A stretch of 64,000 nt of DNA from Nocardioides mesophilus (GTDB lineage: Bacteria > Actinomycetota > Actinomycetes > Propionibacteriales > Nocardioidaceae), in NCBI RefSeq assembly GCF_014395785.1, contig NZ_CP060713.1, forward strand, positions 2,756,501 through 2,820,500, given 5' to 3'. The position numbers were made by a program, and so were the translations under genes. Below, piece after piece: positions 17,312 to 26,258 of the stretch; the first letter of the stretch is position 1; the number at the start of each line of letters is the position of its first letter. Below the pieces are notes generated by a model that made no database searches, was not told the origin of the DNA, and was given only the letters and a program-made list of their open reading frames with translations.

Positions 17312-19688
17312 CCACGTCGAAGGCGTCGATGTCGAGGCTGCTGGAGGTCAGCCCGTGGGCGGTTCCGTCGAAGTAGACCGACCAGGTGCCCGCACCGGAG
17401 CCGACCACGTCCTCGTCCTGCACGGTGCCTAGTCCCGGGATCGTCACGTCGGTGGCGAAGGAGGCGTAGAAGTGCGTCGCGTCCACCCGGACGAACCCGT
17501 CCACGTTAGCGGCGCTCGGCAGCTTCGCGACCGAGGCGTCCCAGACCCGGGCGAAGGTGCTCCCGTCCCAGGAGTAGATGTCCGCGTCGTCGGCCGTCCC
17601 GCCCACCCCGGGGACCTTCACCGAGCCGACCGTCGAGAAGGACAACGTGCCGCCGTCGACCGAGATCGCGTCCAGGTCCTGCCCGCTCGAGGTCAGGCCC
17701 CGAGCCGTCCCGTCGAAGTACACCGACCAGGTGCCCGCGCTGAAGCTGAGCACGTCCTCGTCCTGCACCGTGCCGAGCCCCGGGACCGTCACGTCGCCGG
17801 AGAAGGAGACGAAGAAGTGGGTCGGGTCGACCAGGTCGAGCCCGTCCACGTTCGCTGCGCCGGGCAGCTTCGCGAGCGAGGCGTCGAAGGTGCGGGCGTA
17901 CGACGAGCCGTCCCAGCGGTAGAGGTCCGCGTCGTCGGCGGTCCCACCCGCCCCGGGCGGGTTCGCGTTGCCCAGGGTCGAGAACGTGAGCCCCGGCGGC
18001 GGTGGTGGCGGCGGCGGCGCGGTCACCTGGAGGGTGCCGTCGGCGGTGCGGGTGAGCCCGCCGCCGGTGGCGGTCACGGTGAACCCGTAGGTCCCCGCGG
18101 TGGCTGCTGCGGTCGGGACGAGGGTGAGGGTGCTGGTGCCGCTGCCCCCGGTGAGCAGGCGGGGGGTCAGGGTCACGGTGGCCACCGAGGTGGCCGGTCC
18201 GGTGACGCTCAGGTCGACGTCGGCGGTGAAGCCGTTGGCGCCGGTGGTCTGCACCTGCCAGGAGGCGGTGGCGCCGGGGTCGGCCGATCCGGTGACCGTG
18301 GTGAGCGTGAGGCCGAGGTCCGCCGCCGGCGTTGGCGGCGGGGGAGGCGGCGCCAGCCCGGCGGCGTAGGCCGCGGCGGCGTCCAGCATGCCGTGACCGT
18401 AGACCTCGTCCACGCCGGCGACGCCGCGGTCGGCCGCGGTCCCGGTGATCAGCGCCTGCTGCTGGTCCGCGGAGAGGGCCGGCGACTCCGCCAGCAGCAG
18501 GGCGAGGACCCCGGCCGCGTGGGGCGCGGCGACCGAGGTCCCGGACAGGTACTGGTACAGGCCGTAGCGGTCGGCGGTCAGCACGTTGCCTCCCGGCGCG
18601 ACCAGGTCGGGGAAGGCACGAGTCCGGCCGCCGCAGGTGGACGGGCCGCGGCTGCTCGACGACATCACGAGACCGGTGGCGGAGACCGCCCCGACCGAGA
18701 GCGACTCGGGGTAGTTGGCCGGGCTGACGCTGCTCGAGGTGGTCGAGCCGAAGTTGCCCGCCGGGAAGACCGGTAGGATGCCGGCGCTGCGCAACGCCTG
18801 GACGTCGGGTTGGAAGGTCAGGTCGCAGCCGGGGCCGGTCCCCAGCGACCAGGAGGCGTCCACCACGCGCGGTGCGTCCGCGGTGTTCGGGTCGGCGTCG
18901 GGGTCCAGCAGCCACTGGAAGGCGCGGTGGACGGCGCTGACCGTGGACCTCCCGGCGTCGTCGAAGACCCGCGCCGCTATCCAGGTCGCTCCGGGGGCGG
19001 TCCCGATCGCGGTCCCGCTGGTGCTGCCGCCGACCATGACCCCGGTGACCCCGGTGCCGTGGCCCATCAGGTCGGTCGGGGTCGTGGGGTGCTGGGCGTA
19101 GGGGTCGAACCAGCTGTTCGTGCCGCCACGCCAGGAGCCGGCGAGGTCGGGGTGGGTGACGTCGACGCCGCTGTCGAGGGTGGCCACCACGATCCCCGCG
19201 CCCGTGTCGCCGGAGGACCAGACCTCGGGGGAGCGGATGCTGACCTGGTTGGCCGAGGCAGTCTCGGCGGGAGTCAGCGTGACCGCGTCCGGCACGACGG
19301 AGGCGACCTCCGGTCGGGCGGCGACCTGGGCGACGACGTCGGCGGTGGCGGTCAGCACGAGGCTGTTGGAGATCCACAGGCGGTCGCGGACCTCGGCCTC
19401 CCCTCGGGCGGTGGCGGCGGACAGGGACCGGATCAGCGGGGCCTGGTCGCGGTCGGCGGTCTGCCGGAGCCTCTCCACCACCGCGCGCAGTCGATTCTTG
19501 CGCGGGCCGCTGACGGTGCTGAGGTCCGCACCGTGGGCGAGGGTGACCACCACGGTGCTGGTGACCGGCGAGCGGCCCGGCGCACGGGCCGGTGCCGCCG
19601 ACGCCGAGCCGACGGTGGCCAGGGCGGCGGGGCAGACGACCGCCAGGGCGACGGCCGCCCCGGCGAGCCGGCGGATGCACATCCTCAT
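17307..19688 (-). CDS. S8 subtilisin-like secreted serine protease with Ig-like and two C-terminal repeat modules
   Basis: A 793-residue exported protease. After the signal peptide (about 1-32) comes an inhibitor-like propeptide, then the S8 domain with catalytic Asp172 (ATLDSGVDVTHPDL), His210 (GHGTGVTG), oxyanion Asn312 (PAGNFG) and Ser385 (SGTSVAAPHAAG), so it should be active. A Pro-rich linker, an Ig-like domain of about 100 residues, a second Pro linker and two copies of the repeat module shared with two other proteins of this operon follow. The module has GTADDADIY, NVDG, VDATHFY, TVQDEDV and GTWSVYFDGT. It is the last gene of the copper-oxidase train. Its ATG overlaps the CopC-CopD stop (ATGA) and follows a GAGGAGAG site. 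It may mature or turn over the neighbouring surface proteins (inference). Confidence 0.9.
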   Translation of the reverse strand: MRMCIRRLAGAAVALAVVCPAALATVGSASAAPARAPGRSPVTSTVVVTLAHGADLSTVSGPRKNRLRAVVERLRQTADRDQAPLIRSLSAATARGEAEVRDRLWISNSLVLTATADVVAQVAARPEVASVVPDAVTLTPAETASANQVSIRSPEVWSSGDTGAGIVVATLDSGVDVTHPDLAGSWRGGTNSWFDPYAQHPTTPTDLMGHGTGVTGVMVGGSTSGTAIGTAPGATWIAARVFDDAGRSTVSAVHRAFQWLLDPDADPNTADAPRVVDASWSLGTGPGCDLTFQPDVQALRSAGILPVFPAGNFGSTTSSSVSPANYPESLSVGAVSATGLVMSSSSRGPSTCGGRTRAFPDLVAPGGNVLTADRYGLYQYLSGTSVAAPHAAGVLALLLAESPALSADQQQALITGTAADRGVAGVDEVYGHGMLDAAAAYAAGLAPPPPPPTPAADLGLTLTTVTGSADPGATASWQVQTTGANGFTADVDLSVTGPATSVATVTLTPRLLTGGSGTSTLTLVPTAAATAGTYGFTVTATGGGLTRTADGTLQVTAPPPPPPPPGLTFSTLGNANPPGAGGTADDADLYRWDGSSYARTFDASLAKLPGAANVDGLDLVDPTHFFVSFSGDVTVPGLGTVQDEDVLSFSAGTWSVYFDGTARGLTSSGQDLDAISVDGGTLSFSTVGSVKVPGVGGTADDADIYSWDGSTFARVWDASVAKLPSAANVDGFVRVDATHFYASFATDVTIPGLGTVQDEDVVGSGAGTWSVYFDGTAHGLTSSSLDIDAFDVG
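17310..17990 (-). repeat. two tandem ~110-residue repeat modules, S8 protease C-terminus
   Basis: Two consecutive copies of the shared module make up the protease C-terminus. Each begins with an L-x-FST-x-G strand, has GTADDADIY or GTADDADLY, then WDGSS/WDGST, NVDG, a PTHFF/ATHFY strand, GLGTVQDEDV, GTWSVYFDGT and ends DLDAIS or DIDAFD. The ending DAIS marks the first and DAFD the second copy of a pair. Confidence 0.85.
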
Positions 19689-21574
19689 AGCAGGCTCTCC
19701 TCTCGCGGTGCCGGTTCGGGCAGCGTGACGGGCGTACGGTCGAGTGCCGCGGCGGCTGCAGCGGCTGCGGTGGGTCGGCTCCTCCGGCGCAGCACGAGCA
19801 AGGTCAGGGCCAGCAGCGCGAGCAGCAGCGCGGCCAACGCCGAGCTGACCACCTCGAAGGGTCCGCCGTGGGCGGCTGCCCGCGGCTCCACGGTCCACGA
19901 GCTCGAGGTGACGGTGTCGGAGGCGTTGGTGCGGTGCATGTGCACGGTGGCGGTCCAGGTGCCCGCTCCGGGCTCCGCCACGGTCCCCTCGTAGCGGTCC
20001 GGACCGGTCAGGGCCAGCGGGACCAGCACGTGACCGGTCGGCCCGCTGAGGTCGACGTCGACCGCGGTCACCGGAGCGGGGTCGGGCCGGACGATGGCGC
20101 GGAGCCTCACGATGAGCCGGCCGGTGCCCGGACCGCCGGGCACCTCCTCGAAGGTGACGAAGAGCCCGTCCGCGCGCTCGACGTGCACCGTCGTCGGGCG
20201 ACGGGCGTCCAGGTCCTCCCGGGAGGTCGCGGTCGAGGTGACCACGGCGGCCAGCGCCACGGCCAGGCCGAGCAGCGCGGCCTCCGCGGTCACCGTCCAG
20301 GCGAAGCGTCGGGGGGAACCGAGACCGAGGCGTCGCACGGCGGCGTACGGCAGGCGACCGCCCACCCGGGCGGCGAGACCCGGGTGGACGACCGCGGTGT
20401 TGATCCCGGCGAGTCCGAACGCCACCACCATCAGCACCGTCTTGGCGGCGATGCCGGCGCCGTACACGGTCGTGGTGACCGCGCCGAGGTCGGGCAGGTG
20501 GTGACCGGCTTCGACCAGGCCGGTGGCCAGCAGGACCACCGTGGAGACCGCCGCCAGCGGGCTGTACGCGCGCCAGACCGGGCCGAGCAGACGACCGCGC
20601 TCGCCCGGGGCGTGGCGCAGCGCCGGGACCAGGCACCAGGCGAGGACGCCCAGCCCGCCTGCCCACACTCCGGCCGCCCACAGGTGGGCCACGGCGGCGA
20701 CGCCCACCAGGGTGGCGCCGCTCGCCAGGGTCGCGGCGTGCCCGGCCCACGCCTCGCACCCGGCCACGACGGTCAGTGCGAGCAGTGCCACGACGGCCGA
20801 CCGCCGCGGTCGGGAGAGCCTCCTGCGCCAGACGACCACGGCCACCACGGCCACGGTCAGCGCGACCTGCCGGGCCAGCCAGAAGCGGCCCGCCGGAGTC
20901 TCGGTCAGGACCAGCCAGGTCTGGTTCCACCACAGGCCAAGCCCCAGCGTCGCGTCGAAGGTGCGCACCAGAGACGTGAGCACCCCGGCGTACCACGCGG
21001 CGAGCACCGCGAGCAGGGCGATCGTGCGAGCCCGGCGGCGCACCCGGTCGCCGAGCGTACGGAGGACCCGGTCGCCCACGGTCAGTGCGCCGATGGCGGC
21101 CAGCAGGGCGGTCAGGTCCACCCACCTCACGAGGACGAGCGCAGTGGGGGGGATCTGCGGGCCGCGTGAGGTGGGTGGAGCAGGGCGGAGACCAGCACCG
21201 AAGAGCAGGGTCCCGCTGGTGGTGTGGCCGTCGTCGAGGGAGAAGACCCGCCAGTCGAGCTGGTAGGTGTTGCGCTCGAGGGGGGCGGTCTCGATCTCGA
21301 TGACGGTGGTGGCCCCTTGACCCGACACGGTGGTCGGCACGAGGGAGCCGTCCTGGGTGCGGAGCACGAAGGAGCTGGAGGCAGCGGCGACGGACTCGCC
21401 GAACCACAGGGTCAGCGTGGTGCGTCCCACCGGGACGACGGCCCCGTCGAGCGGGTCGGAGCGTTGCAGCTCGCTGTGCGCCTGGGCGGCGGAGGGCACC
21501 AGAAGGGCCAGCAGGAGCGCGACCAGGAGCACCGCTGCCCCCCGCAGCGCCCCCTTGCCGCGCCCGTGGGTCAT
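19685..21574 (-). CDS. CopC-CopD fusion, copper resistance/transport membrane protein
   Basis: A 629-residue fusion. A signal peptide is followed by a CopC domain whose mature N-terminus reads AHSELQRSDPLDGAVV, giving the N-terminal His copper ligand, with a second candidate ligand in SLDDGHTTSGTLLFG. A CopD-type membrane domain of about eight helices follows, then an extracytoplasmic domain of about 130 residues (containing TATVHMHRTNASD) and a last membrane helix near residue 590. CopC binds copper outside the membrane and CopD moves it inward. In this operon it plausibly supplies or recovers copper for the oxidases encoded upstream. Overlaps by ATGA with both neighbours show coupled translation. 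Confidence 0.9.
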   Translation of the reverse strand: MTHGRGKGALRGAAVLLVALLLALLVPSAAQAHSELQRSDPLDGAVVPVGRTTLTLWFGESVAAASSSFVLRTQDGSLVPTTVSGQGATTVIEIETAPLERNTYQLDWRVFSLDDGHTTSGTLLFGAGLRPAPPTSRGPQIPPTALVLVRWVDLTALLAAIGALTVGDRVLRTLGDRVRRRARTIALLAVLAAWYAGVLTSLVRTFDATLGLGLWWNQTWLVLTETPAGRFWLARQVALTVAVVAVVVWRRRLSRPRRSAVVALLALTVVAGCEAWAGHAATLASGATLVGVAAVAHLWAAGVWAGGLGVLAWCLVPALRHAPGERGRLLGPVWRAYSPLAAVSTVVLLATGLVEAGHHLPDLGAVTTTVYGAGIAAKTVLMVVAFGLAGINTAVVHPGLAARVGGRLPYAAVRRLGLGSPRRFAWTVTAEAALLGLAVALAAVVTSTATSREDLDARRPTTVHVERADGLFVTFEEVPGGPGTGRLIVRLRAIVRPDPAPVTAVDVDLSGPTGHVLVPLALTGPDRYEGTVAEPGAGTWTATVHMHRTNASDTVTSSSWTVEPRAAAHGGPFEVVSSALAALLLALLALTLLVLRRRSRPTAAAAAAAALDRTPVTLPEPAPREESLL

Positions 21575-22086
21575 CCCTGCATCTCCAGGTGCTCCAGGCG
21601 TGCGTCTCCGATGATCAGGGTGACCTCGTCGCCCTTGTGCAGCGCGGTCTCGGCGTTGGCCATGAGGAAGAAGTACGTGCCGCCCAGCTGCAGCTCGGTG
21701 CCGTGGTGGTGGGGCGGCGTCGACATGACCAGGGTCCGTCCGGTCTCCTCCGACACCAGCGCGGGGGACAGGTCCGGGTCGTGGACCAGTGGTGCGGCCT
21801 TGTCCGGGTCGACGACCTGGTAGCGCAGCTCGACGAGCCCGCCGGCGGCGGTGATCGCCAGGAGGTCGATGTCGATGCCGTAGCGCGCCGCCATCCCGTC
21901 GGCGGTCACCAGCGTGGTGCCGTTGCGGACGTCGGAGGCGCGGTGCACCCGCCAGGCCTGGATGCCGCAGCCGACCGCGACCAGGCTCAGCACGGCGGCC
22001 AGGACGACCAGCCGGCGCCGGATGCGTCGGCCGGCCTTGGCGGGAGGTGGTGCGGGGGCCTCGGGGGCCAGGGTGTCAGTGGTCAT
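21571..22086 (-). CDS. membrane-anchored His-rich hypothetical protein
   Basis: A 171-residue protein I cannot assign to a named family. A Pro/Ala-rich cytoplasmic tail and a basic patch (AGRRIRRR) precede one membrane segment (about 27-46, ending VGCGIQA; the Cys is in a weak lipobox). The rest is an extracytoplasmic domain with alternating strands, a HHH motif (TPPHHHGTELQLGG) and further His near the end. The His cluster and position between a multicopper-oxidase gene and CopC-CopD suggest a copper-binding or assembly role, by inference. The ATG follows a GAGGAAG site 68 nt after the oxidase stop; its own stop overlaps the copC-copD start. Confidence 0.75.
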   Translation of the reverse strand: MTTDTLAPEAPAPPPAKAGRRIRRRLVVLAAVLSLVAVGCGIQAWRVHRASDVRNGTTLVTADGMAARYGIDIDLLAITAAGGLVELRYQVVDPDKAAPLVHDPDLSPALVSEETGRTLVMSTPPHHHGTELQLGGTYFFLMANAETALHKGDEVTLIIGDARLEHLEMQG

Positions 22087-22154
22087 GGTTGCTTCCTCGT
22101 CAGAGTCCGGACCGGACCGGGCCGTGAGCCGGCCCGGTCCCGTCCGGGGATGGT

Positions 22155-24951
22155 TCAGGGCAGGTCGAACGCGTCGATGTCGCTGTTGTTGTCCGTCAAG
22201 CCCTTGCCGGTGCCGTCGAAGTAGACCGACCAGGTGCCGGCGTTGTAGGCGACCACGTCCTCGTCCTGCACGTTCCCCAGTCCGGCCAGCGTGCCGGTGG
22301 TGGTCGGGCTGAACGAGAGGTAGAAGTGCGTGGCGTCGATGAACACGAGCCCGTCGACGTCGGAGTTGGGCATGCTGTACGGCGCCTGCGAGGCGTCGAC
22401 CACCCGCGTGGAGCTCCCGGTGACACCCGTTCCGTCGAACCGGTAGATGTCGTTGGCGGCTCCTCCCGCCCCGGTCACGCCGGTCGGGCGCGTCGTACCG
22501 TTCACCGAGTAGTAGAGCTTGCCACCGGCCACGCTGATCGCGTCGACGTCGACGCTTCCGCCGAGCCCGTTGGTGGACCCGTCGAAGACCATCGTGTAGG
22601 TGCCGGTCGCGGGGTTGAACGACACGACGTCCTCGTCCTGGACCGTGAGGCCGCCACCCAGGTTGGTGGAGGTGTTGCTGAAGGAGAGGTAGACGTGGGT
22701 GGCATCCACGACTGCGTAGCCGTCCACGTTGGCCGGCCCCGAGAACACCGTGCCGACCATCGACGAGCCGTTCCACCGGTAGACGTTGTTGGCGTTCCGT
22801 CCGGAGGCGTCGTTGCCCAGCGTGGAGAAGGAGAGCGGCGCGGTCACCGTGACGGTGGCGTTGACGGTCGCACTCCAGTTGCCGGCCGCGTCCTTGACCC
22901 GGACCTTGACCGTGGTGCTGCCCTCGGGGAGCACCGAGGTGTCGAGCGTGCCCGTCACCGTCCACGGGCCCGACCCGCTGACCGTCATCGCCGTGCCCTT
23001 GCCGGCACCGGGGTCGGCGCCGCGGAAGAACTCACCGGCGACGACGGAGGTGCCGTCGGTGCCGGTGGCGGTGATGGTCGCCGTCCGGGCGCCCTGGGTG
23101 GGCGACGGGACGGCCGCCGCGTTGCTCACCGTGGGGTTGACCTTGTCGACGACCAGGGTGGTGGTCGACAGGGCTCCCCAGTTGCCGGCCGCGTCCTTGG
23201 CCCGCACCGAGATGGTGTGGTTGCCGTTGCTCAGGGCGCGGACGGTGGCCAGCGGGATGTCCGCGTACCCACCCTCGACCGGGTCGCTGAAGGAGCCGTC
23301 GACGGCCCGCAGCGGAACGCCGGTGCCGGCGGCGCCGACGTTGTCGATGAACATCTCCGCACCCGCGATCGGGCTCTGGACGAAGTTGGACTCCGGGTCG
23401 CTGAGCTGCGTGGCGTTGAGACGGATCGAGCTGGTGCCGTTGCTGTACGGCACGTTGCCGTTGCTCGGGTTGGGGCTCACCGCCAGGGCGTCGCCGTCGG
23501 TGACCACGGGACCGGTGGTGTCGACCGCCAGGGTCGCGGTGACCGCCGCGCCCCAGTTGCCCTCGGCATCCTGGGTGTGGATGTACACCGAGTGGCCGCC
23601 TTCGGCGAGGGCGTTGACCTCGGTCTGCCCGAGGGTGCCGTCCACGGCGGCCACCGGAGCGGCCTGGGAAACGGTCATCGCCACGCCCGCGCCGTCGGCG
23701 CCCAGCGTGTCGACGAAGTACTCGCCCGCGACGATGTTCGTGTTCCCCGAGGCGGAGTCGTCGCCGGTGGCGCTGACGTGGACCGCACCGCCGTCGTGCC
23801 TGACCAGCTGCGGGGTCAGCATCGGCCCCGAGGTGGTCGGACCACCGGCGTCGGCGCCGGTGACCAGCACCGAGCTGAGCGGTCCCCAGTTCCCGGCTGC
23901 GTCCTGGGCGCGGACGTAGAGCACGTGCTGTCCGTCCGGGACGTTGTACGCCGCGGTCGCGTCCTCGGTGGGGGAGGCTCCGGCGACCATCGGGAGGCCG
24001 GTGCCACCGACGTCGTCGAGGTAGTACTCGACCGCCGCGATGCCGCTCCCGCCGCGCTCGCTGTCGTCCACGTGGGCCGACAGGGTCCCGCCGAGGAAGG
24101 CGACCTGGCTGGTCACCGGTCCGGTGCTGTCACCGGTGACCCCCGAGCCCGGCACGTCGACCGTGGTGAGCATGCCGCCCACGCGGGCCGCGGTGCGGTT
24201 GGTCAGTCCCAGGCTCGCCTCGTAGACGCTCAGGCTGGTGTCCTGGGCTGCGGCAGCCGGAACCTTGACCAGGGCGTCGGCGGACTCGCCGGGGCCCGAA
24301 CGTCTGCGCGACGTAGGTGCGGGGGAAGTCCAGCTTGTTGCCATCCGTCCCGACCACCGTCTGCGAGGCTCCGAGGACCCCCATCGAGTGGTAGTTGACG
24401 CCGGCGTTCACGTAGCGCAGGAGGACGGTGTGCCCACCAGCACTCGGGATCGCGGTGGTGTCGGGGTAGGCCTTGCCGTTGATCAGGGAGTAGCGCGGGA
24501 CGTACCTGCGCATGTCGAACGTCGCCGGGGAGGCCTTGGTGTTCAGCGCCGGGTCGATCTCGCTGAGCACGAGGACCGCCTCGTCGTCGTACGCCGAGCC
24601 GGCGTCGTAGGCCTGGCCGGGCGCGGGCCGGACCACGAGCGCTCCGTGCAGGCCCATCGCGGTCTGGTACTGCGTGCCCGTGCCGGCGGTGTCGGCCGGG
24701 CCGGACTTCAGGACCGGTCCAGCCTCGTAGAGGAAGGTGCCGGGGTGCGAGGCGGTGAAGGTGTACGTCCGGGTGCCGGTGCTCGCGTCGGCCCCGGTGC
24801 GGTCCAGGGGCAGCTGCTGCCCCTGGAAGAACAGCGCGGTCTTGACGCCGAGCGTGTTGTGCAGCGTCACGGTCACCGTGTCGCCCTGGTCCACCTCGAT
24901 CGTCGGGCCACCGGGGGCGGTGACGTTGCCGCCGTTTGGTTCTCCCGCCCT
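22155..24951 (-). pseudogene. multicopper-oxidase-like protein 3 with Ig-like repeats and two C-terminal modules (frameshift, no start codon)
   Basis: The N-terminal ~220 residues are two cupredoxin domains closely similar to oxidase 2 (TVTVTLHNTLG, GTFLYEAG, LVLSEIDPALNTK, YSLINGKAYPDT) but lacking the HxH copper motifs. Reading must drop one base at the run around 24289-24297 to pass from VAQTFGP into ESADALVKVPAA. About four Ig-like/OmpL47-type repeats follow, each with a YxxD and QDAAGNWG or KDAAGNWG motif, then two of the shared modules. No plausible start or signal peptide exists: the frame opens directly after the in-frame TGA that ends oxidase 2, and the first GTG is at 24894. Corrected length is about 930 residues. 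It may be the C-terminal part of a fusion with oxidase 2, read through or broken. Confidence 0.75.
22158..22834 (-). repeat. two tandem ~110-residue repeat modules, oxidase-3 C-terminus
   Basis: Copies three and four of the shared module: FSTLGND with NNVYRWNGSS, NVDGYAVVDATHVYLSF, TVQDEDVVSF, DVDAISV, then a second copy with NDIYRFDGT, DVDGLVFIDATHFYLSF, NVQDEDVVAY, GTWSVYFDGT and DIDAFDLP at the very C-terminus. Confidence 0.85.
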
Positions 24952-26256
24952 TCACTTGCAGTCGTAGTGGCCGGGCGGATCGATCCGCATGTACGTGATC
25001 GGGCCGGTCATGTTGGCGCCCCACGAGGTGATCTGGAAGAGGGCGTGGTTGTGGCTGATGATGTAGTACTCACCGCACTGGTTGAGGGTGGGCGTTCCGG
25101 TCGGGAGCGTCTCCTGGCGGCCCAGGTAGGGGCTGCCGCTGTAGAAGGTCCCGATGAACGAGTTCGCCAGGTTGGGCGTCGTGACGGGCACCGGGTTGGC
25201 GGCGCTGTAGTCCTCCGCGTCGTGCCAGGAGAACCGCACGTCCCAGGTCTGGCCGGGGCCGATGTTGATGTCGAACTTCTCCATCGACAGGTCCTCGCCG
25301 GTCGGGCCGGTGAGCGGGTGCCCGTCGCGACCGATCACGAGACCGTTGTTGCCGTGCGGGTGGAACGGGTAGTCCTCGGTGCCGACGTTGAGGTAGCGCG
25401 CCAGCGACGGCTCGTTCGGCATGATCTCCGCCAGCGCCCCGTACGGCTGGGACGGGAGCCAGGAGGCACCGTTGTCGGCGATGCTGTCGGGGAAGCCGCG
25501 GCCGTTGATCAACCAGTAGCGCGGGTGGTAGTTGTCGATGTTGAAGGACTGGCCCTGCTCGACCCGCTGGTGCTGGTAGGGGTCGATCTCCGAGAGCAGC
25601 ACCATGAACTCGCGGTCCGGGGTGAAGTCGCTGTTCGCGGAGTCGTAGGCCTGGTGGGGCTGGCCGGCCGGTCGCACGATCAGCGCCCCGAACAGGCCCA
25701 TCCGCACCTGCTTCTCGGGGTTGGTGCCCGACTCGTAGAGGTAGGTGCCCGGGTTCGCGGCGGTGAAGCTGTAGGTCACGGTCCCGGTGCTCGCGGCGGC
25801 CGTGGTGCTCAGCGACGTCACCTTCCCGCTGCTGCGCACGGGAGTCGACGCGATGCCGTCGGCGAGCACGCCCTCCTGCCCGGGGAACACGATCGAGGTC
25901 GGGTCCGGCAGCGTGTTGTGCAGGATGACCGTGACCTCGTCGCCGGCCTCCACGCAGAGGACGGGGCCGGGGTGCTGGAACGCGTCGAAGCCGTGGGAGT
26001 AGCCCCACATGAACGCGGTGTTGCCGTCGGGGAGGCTGATGTAGCCCGTTCGCGTGGTCAGGTTGAAGATCGGCTTCCCGGCGACGCCACCGTCGCTGGG
26101 GGTGCACACGATGCCGACCTTGGGGACGTCGGCGGCGGACGCCGTCGTCTGCGGGGTGAGGGCCGCGGTGGTGACCCCCATGGTGGCGACCGCGAGCAGC
26201 GCGGCTGCGCGTCGGCCTCCGAGTCGTGCCTTCAGTGAGGCGGTGAGCGTGCTCAT
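24952..26256 (-). CDS. multicopper-oxidase-like protein 2 (cupredoxin pair with HPH and HNH motifs)
   Basis: A 434-residue exported protein. The signal region is GGRRAAALLAVATMG. Two cupredoxin-like domains follow. The first lacks copper ligands (SIVFPGQ and GTYLYESG stand where HWHG and YHCH would be). The second carries DYPFHPHGNN and, near the end, CGEYYIISHNHALFQITSWGANM: two HxH motifs able to bind type 2/type 3 copper, but the second reads HNH rather than HCH, so type 1 copper should be absent. It therefore looks like the half-site partner of oxidase 1. The start lies 2 nt after the oxidase 1 stop. Its TGA stop is in frame with oxidase 3. Confidence 0.88.
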   Translation of the reverse strand: MSTLTASLKARLGGRRAAALLAVATMGVTTAALTPQTTASAADVPKVGIVCTPSDGGVAGKPIFNLTTRTGYISLPDGNTAFMWGYSHGFDAFQHPGPVLCVEAGDEVTVILHNTLPDPTSIVFPGQEGVLADGIASTPVRSSGKVTSLSTTAAASTGTVTYSFTAANPGTYLYESGTNPEKQVRMGLFGALIVRPAGQPHQAYDSANSDFTPDREFMVLLSEIDPYQHQRVEQGQSFNIDNYHPRYWLINGRGFPDSIADNGASWLPSQPYGALAEIMPNEPSLARYLNVGTEDYPFHPHGNNGLVIGRDGHPLTGPTGEDLSMEKFDINIGPGQTWDVRFSWHDAEDYSAANPVPVTTPNLANSFIGTFYSGSPYLGRQETLPTGTPTLNQCGEYYIISHNHALFQITSWGANMTGPITYMRIDPPGHYDCK

Positions 26257-26258
26257 GG

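Noticed and set aside
19800-21407. N-terminal extension of the S8 protease frame reaching back across copC-copD
   Set aside because: The extension is the shifted frame of the CopC-CopD gene; the protease start at 19688 has a ribosome site and begins a normal signal peptide.
24892-24960. Selenocysteine insertion at the TGA between oxidases 2 and 3
   Set aside because: No selenocysteine insertion hairpin was recognised immediately after the TGA and multicopper oxidases do not use selenocysteine.
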